A DNA stretch of 64,000 nucleotides from Luidia sarsii (Eukaryota; Echinodermata; Asteroidea; Paxillosida; Luidiidae): NCBI GenBank assembly GCA_949987565.1, contig OX465102.1, positions 15,438,925 through 15,502,924 on the forward strand, written 5' to 3'. The notes beneath the pieces were generated by a model. It was given only the letters and a program-made list of their open reading frames with translations. It searched no databases and was not told the DNA's origin. The translations under genes were made by a program, and so were the position numbers. Shown one piece after another: positions 52,001 to 58,000 of the stretch (its first letter is position 1; the number at the start of each line of letters is the position of its first letter).

Positions 52001-55000
52001 ACACATGACAGAGGAAGGACAAAAGGGAAGGGAGTGGGATGCAGATGTTCACACAAAGGGAGGGGAGATCAAAGGGGAACCAAACAAAAGGGTGGGGAGG
52101 ATCAACGGGACAGGAGCAGGGACAGGGAAGATTAATGAAATGAGGATTTGTCTGTTTTTTATTTTAGTGATATACAAAAATGTTGCAAACTGCTTACTGA
52201 CTAAAATTAATAATCCTTCTTTTGTGTTCACTCCTCCACACTTCTCTCTTTGATCTTTCCCCCTCTCCTATGTAATCCCTACCCTACTCCTTGCCCTTCC
52301 CTTTGATATCTCCCTACCGGCTTTCCTCTTTGTCCGTATTTTCTCATCTGTGTCCTATTCACTCTCTTCCACTTCCTTCGTGTACATGTATCTGTTTTGT
52401 CCTTGTCGCTCTGCCTTTGAGAAAGGTCCTGCTAGGATCGAAGTGTCAGGCCCACTAAATTTTAAGATGTTTTTATTTACTTCATTTTTTTTGGGGGGGG
52501 TATGGTTCAGGATGTGTCGGATCAGTCAGCCGTCAGCATCGCTAGCTCTGATTCCACGGCCACCAGCTCCACGGCCTCCCACCCAACACCTCTAGCGGCC
52601 GGCCGCCTCCACGAGGTCAGCGCGGCCAGTGGACAGATCGGCACCAGCCAGTGGCTTCCGCCAGTGGCCACGCAGCAGCCTTCTCAGCAGCTGCAGCAGC
52701 AGCAGCAGGCGCAGCAGCAGCAGCGGTCCGGGGACGAGGACAGGACCTCTGGGGGTCGCAGCGGTAGCGGCGGCGGTGGCGGGTCCCGGTTCTTCAGCCC
52801 CGGCCCCCACCAGGCCCCCTACCGCATCCCCGAGTTCTGCTGGTCGGCCATGCACCAGCGCATGATGTCCGACCTGCTCTTTGCAATCGAGACGGACATC
52901 CAGGTCTGGCGGAGGTGAGCAAGGGATGTAAGACTTCCGGAAATTTTACGAACTTCCGGAAATAGCGTGATTTTTTTTTTATTCCGGAAATGCCGTGATT
53001 TTTTTTTTTATTCCGGAAATGCCGTTATTTTTTTTTTATTCCGGAAATGCCGCGATAAAAAATAAAAAAAGTTTATTATTAACAGGGACATGGATGATTG
53101 ACAGAGGACAAAGGGGATATCTGGTATGATTAGATCCAAGCGAAGGCCCGGGGTTTGGATAGGGATGAGGTAGTGGAATATGGAATATTCAGTAGAATAC
53201 ACCCATTCCTACGGTATTCTACTGAATATAATGTAGCTCACTACCTCTGTCCTATAATGAGGGTTGGCCCTGCTCGACGTGATAAGCACTGAGTGCTCAG
53301 TGCTTTACCCACAGCCTGATAAAAACATTTCAGGCAGCTCGGGCGGGATTCGAACCCGTTACTCCCGCTTTTTAGCTCAGTTGTCTTAACCACTTGACCA
53401 CCGAGCTGGTCGAGATCGTGTGGCGAATTTGAATACTGTATAGTGGCGGGTACCGCGTTGCATCATAGATATAGCGTGATCATTTGCTTTCCCATAAGCA
53501 CATTAGCTCACAGGGACCACAATTCCTTGACTGTCCCTTTCACAACCCTTCAAAATCAGCGGTATCAAGATCTAGGGGAAGTGGAGTGCACACGCGGTAC
53601 TCTCTGGCCTTCCGACTAGCCTGAGCTGTTCGGGACGACCACGGCGCGTTGACTGTCGCGGTTCCCTCTCTTCTTGGCCCACAGCAACAACACGCGGACG
53701 GTGATTGATTACGTCAACGCGGCCGAGAACACCATCTTTGTGCAGAACGTGACCCAGATGGTGTCGCAGATCATGGACAACCTCATCTACTCGTCGGGAG
53801 GCATCCTGCCCATGCTCTCATCGGCCACATCCAGAAGCGTAAGTTTTTATCTTTGGGGGAGGGGGGAGGGTGGGGGTGGCCTTGGTCAGGGGAAGAGGAG
53901 TCCAAGCTGAAGTAGGTCCAGCTTGGGTTCCAATTTGGGTTCCAATTTGGGTTCCTACATGGATTTAGGTTCCAGCTTTGGTTCCAATTTGGGTTCCAAT
54001 TTGGGTTCCTACATGGATTTAGGTTCCAGTTTTGGTTCCTACTTGGATTAAGGTTCCAATTTTGGTTCATACATGGATTTAGGTTCCAGTTTTGGTTCCT
54101 ACATGGATTTAGGTTCCAGTTTTGGTTCCTACATGGATTTAGGGTCCAGTTTTGGTTCCTACATGGATTTAGGTTCCAATTTTAATTCCTACTTGGATTT
54201 AGGTCCCAGTTTTGGTTCATACATGGATTTAGCTTCCAATTTTGGTTCCTACATGGATTTAGGTTCCAACTTGGGTTCCATGGTCGGTTCCAACTCAGAT
54301 TTAGGTTCCAACTCTTTTCCAACTTGGTCTCCAGCGTGGATCCCAACTTGGGTTTCTTGGCCAGGTTTCCCCGTGTCTATAGTTCAATGTAGGGGTTTCA
54401 GCATTCTTCCCACTGCTCTCTACAACATGTACATCCACAGCCAGAGGTTTGAGTCCAATCTGTTGGAGGGTGGTCAGCCTTGCATTTAGAACTCTTTGCA
54501 CAAGTAGGCTTGAAAGTTGACGCTTTCTCATCGTGGGGGGACTGTAGAGTGCAGTAGTGGGTAGGGTTTGTAATGACACAGTGTGGGGTAATTTTCTTAG
54601 AAACGGCGGTGGGTTTGAAAAGGAGCCAGTGAGTCGAAGCTGAAAACCTAGCAGTACAAGATTGTTGTGCTTAAGTACGTGTAGTTATTATTTACTCATA
54701 CATGTAGATTTGTAGGGTCTGACGTTTTGATCCTAAACAGGACCTTTCTCAAAGGCCTTCGAGAAAGGTCCTGCAAGGATCGAAACGTCAGGCCTTCCCA
54801 ATGTATTGTTTGTGTTTTACATTTTGGTCGTTTTAGTCAGTTAGCAGTTTACTCCCAGTTACATGACAATGCAAATACGTGTAGGAACCTCGTAGAAGCA
54901 GATTCCTGTGCTCAAGAAGTCACATGTTGATTAGGATGGTTCCTAGCCTGGCACATTGTGACAATGCAAGCAGATACATACAGTAGTTAGGAAGCTGACA

Positions 55001-58000
55001 AAAGCAGATTTGTATGCAAAAGTACCGGTACATTACAAGTACACGTGTATGAGATCCTAGCCTGGACCCCACACTCTTTTCCATGACAATGCAAATATAC
55101 AGTATGCAGCAACCTAGCAGAAGTACTACTGTAAGTAGTTACATACATGTATGAGTATTATAAATGGTCCCTCCTAGCCTGGACACCAACTCTTTTCCAC
55201 AACAACGCATATACACGTAACACGTTAGTTATTTATCAACCTACTGTAGCAGAAGTATATATTTAAAAAAAAAAGGATTAATGCAAAATCGCCCAAAACA
55301 ACGCTGAAAAGCCACTCAAGGTTAATGGCTAGAGAAAGAATTAGATAGAGAGGAACTCAGGAAGGCTGTAGTAATTAATGTAGTAATTAATGCTCCTTTT
55401 AAAAGGGGCAAGATCGTAGCCAGGGGGGAAAGCAAGAACCAGGAAGGGAATTCCAGATGGAGGCAGAACGAGGGAAGAAGCTGTTTTGATACCCCTTCGT
55501 TCTACACCTTGGGATAGATTCTTGCTCTAAAGTAGCCACATGTACAAATATGTCCCCTATCCTGGACCCATACTCTGTTCAGTGCTATAGCAACCTACAT
55601 TGTAGTAGAAGCAGATTATGGTCCTTAAGTACTTAACCTGGAACCCATACTTTCGTCCATGATATGGCTTATACTGCAGCATCTGCAGCAGATCAATCCC
55701 CCCCCAAAAAAGCTTTTTCTTGATGTCTCTATCTGTGCATTTTTCCCCCCCATCCCTTGCTAAGGATCATCTTGTCATAGCCAGTCCTCTGTCCTATCGC
55801 TGGTGGCTCGTAAGTGGTGGCATGGCCAGAGATTGCAGTCTGACCCTGCATTTTGGAGTTGCTGTGGAGACTTACTTTAATATCGCATGGCTAAAAACTC
55901 TCCAGAACCCCCCGCCCCTCTTTGTTTTTGAAAGGCTTCCGTATCAAAGGAGGGCCACTGACTTTTAAAACTTGTTATGATTTTGGGAGGGTGTATGTTT
56001 TTGTTGAACACGACGCCGCAAGAAGCCAAACAAATTTGAAATGAATCAGTTTTATGTCTTCCCGAAGCCCGTCTTAAAGATGCACTTGTGTGCAGTGAGG
56101 ATGGTGTTTTGGCTGCGTGTCGTTCCCATGACTTCTCTGACTAAAGAGGGCGCCCTTGCAGCGCTTGGACATTGGAGGGTGTGAAGGTCGTTGACCCTTC
56201 TGAGAGTTTTGATACACGGGCACCACCCTTTGCCCTTGCGTCCAGCTTGAGTTCCAACCTGGGCATGAGCTTTTGGTTGCAACACGGTTTTTCCTACTCC
56301 GGGGGAACACCTTGAGTTCCAACCTGGGCATGAGCTTTTGATTGCAACACGGTTTTTCCTACTCCAGGGGAACACCTTAGGTTCCAATTTGGGTTGCAAC
56401 TTGGGTTGCAACTTGGGTTCCAACTTGTGTTCCATCTTGTGTTCCAACTTGGGTTCCAACTTGGGTTCCAAATTGAGTTCCAACTTGAGTTCCGACTTTT
56501 GTCCCAGCTTGGGCTCCAACTTGGGTCTCAACATGGGTCCAAACTTGGGTCCCAACTTGGGTTCTATCTTGGGCTCTACCTTGTAACTTTGGTTCGTTCT
56601 TTTGGACCAATTTTGTTTACGGATTTAGGTTCCAACTCAGTTCCAGCTTGGGTTCCAACATAGATCCCAACTTGGGCTCCGACTTGAGTTCCAACCTTGT
56701 ATGGTGCTCTTATGTGCACCAACTCGTTCCAATAGTGGTACCAACTTAAATTGAGGGTCGAACATTAATTCCAAACTTTACCATTTTTGATTTCTTCTTC
56801 TTTCACCAATGAGTTGGGAAGCATGCAGATTGAAGGAAAGATGCCATTTACGGTGCAGGCTTTGGGCTGAATTCATTAACCCCTCCCAACAAAAATTGAT
56901 GCCATTTTCCTTTCAGAAGTTTGAGTGGGACGTTGATGCCTGCTTGCTTGATTGCATGCTTCGCTTGATAGAACATTTTCAGAATGAATTCAGTTATACC
57001 CGAATATCTGATTTATATCAGATTTGTTTGCTTTCAAAATGAAACCCAACTTAATTTTGGATCCCTGATTTTGAATGCGATACTATCATTTTCTTAGTCT
57101 TTCATTTTGATTGATTTATCCTCTTTGAGCATGTCTTGAGCACCAAAGAAATCTGCACCGGCCCCCGTTTGATCTCCTACCCTCTGTAGTCGGGTCTACT
57201 ACCGGTGCAGCTAATTGGTCTTCGCATCTGAATGGATGTGAGGGCTTGATCCCTGGAGATAATCAGCAGTTAATGGTTGAACGCGTGTGACTGGTGCCTT
57301 CGCCTTGGTAAAGACAGTTGCCTGTTTGGGCAGGCTGGGCATTAGGGCTGGGTCCTTTTTTTTCTCTTCTAAAATCAGACTTTGACTCTGACTCCGACAT
57401 TGTCTCCGTTATCAAAATACCTGGAAACAATTGGCCAAGGTTCTTTGTCGATGGTACAGCTCGGCAGGCTTTTTTTGTGTGTGTTTGTGTGCAAATTTTG
57501 AGTATCTTCTCCATAGTATGCCAACCCAAAGGCCTTCAGTAAGTTAGACCGCTTTCTTGTCTTGTACTTGAGAAGAGAAGAAAAAAACCAGATGAAAGAA
57601 ATGGAGAAAAAACAAGCCAGAGCCTTAGCCACAGCTAGGGTTTTGTAAACGGCACACGGCTAGCTCCGTTGGTTGACTGCTGGATTTCTAGAACCTGAGT
57701 CTTTGATCAATCCTTGTTTTGATCCACTCAGTAGTTTATCAATTGAAATAATTTCTGCCCCTTATTTTCTGTTTTTCTCTTTTCATGTCTTCCATCTTTC
57801 ATTATGAATCTAGTATATAATGTATGCTCGTCAATCTTGAAGCTTGCAACCCATTCCCCCTCCTCCTCGGCACGTAAAGTTTCTGAACTGAATCCAATCA
57901 GCTTTGGTTGAACTAAACTCGATCTGCTTCCCCCCCTCCCATTCTGGTAATGGGGATATGGGTGGTCCTCATTCCCTCCTCTTCCTACCCAACCCTTACA

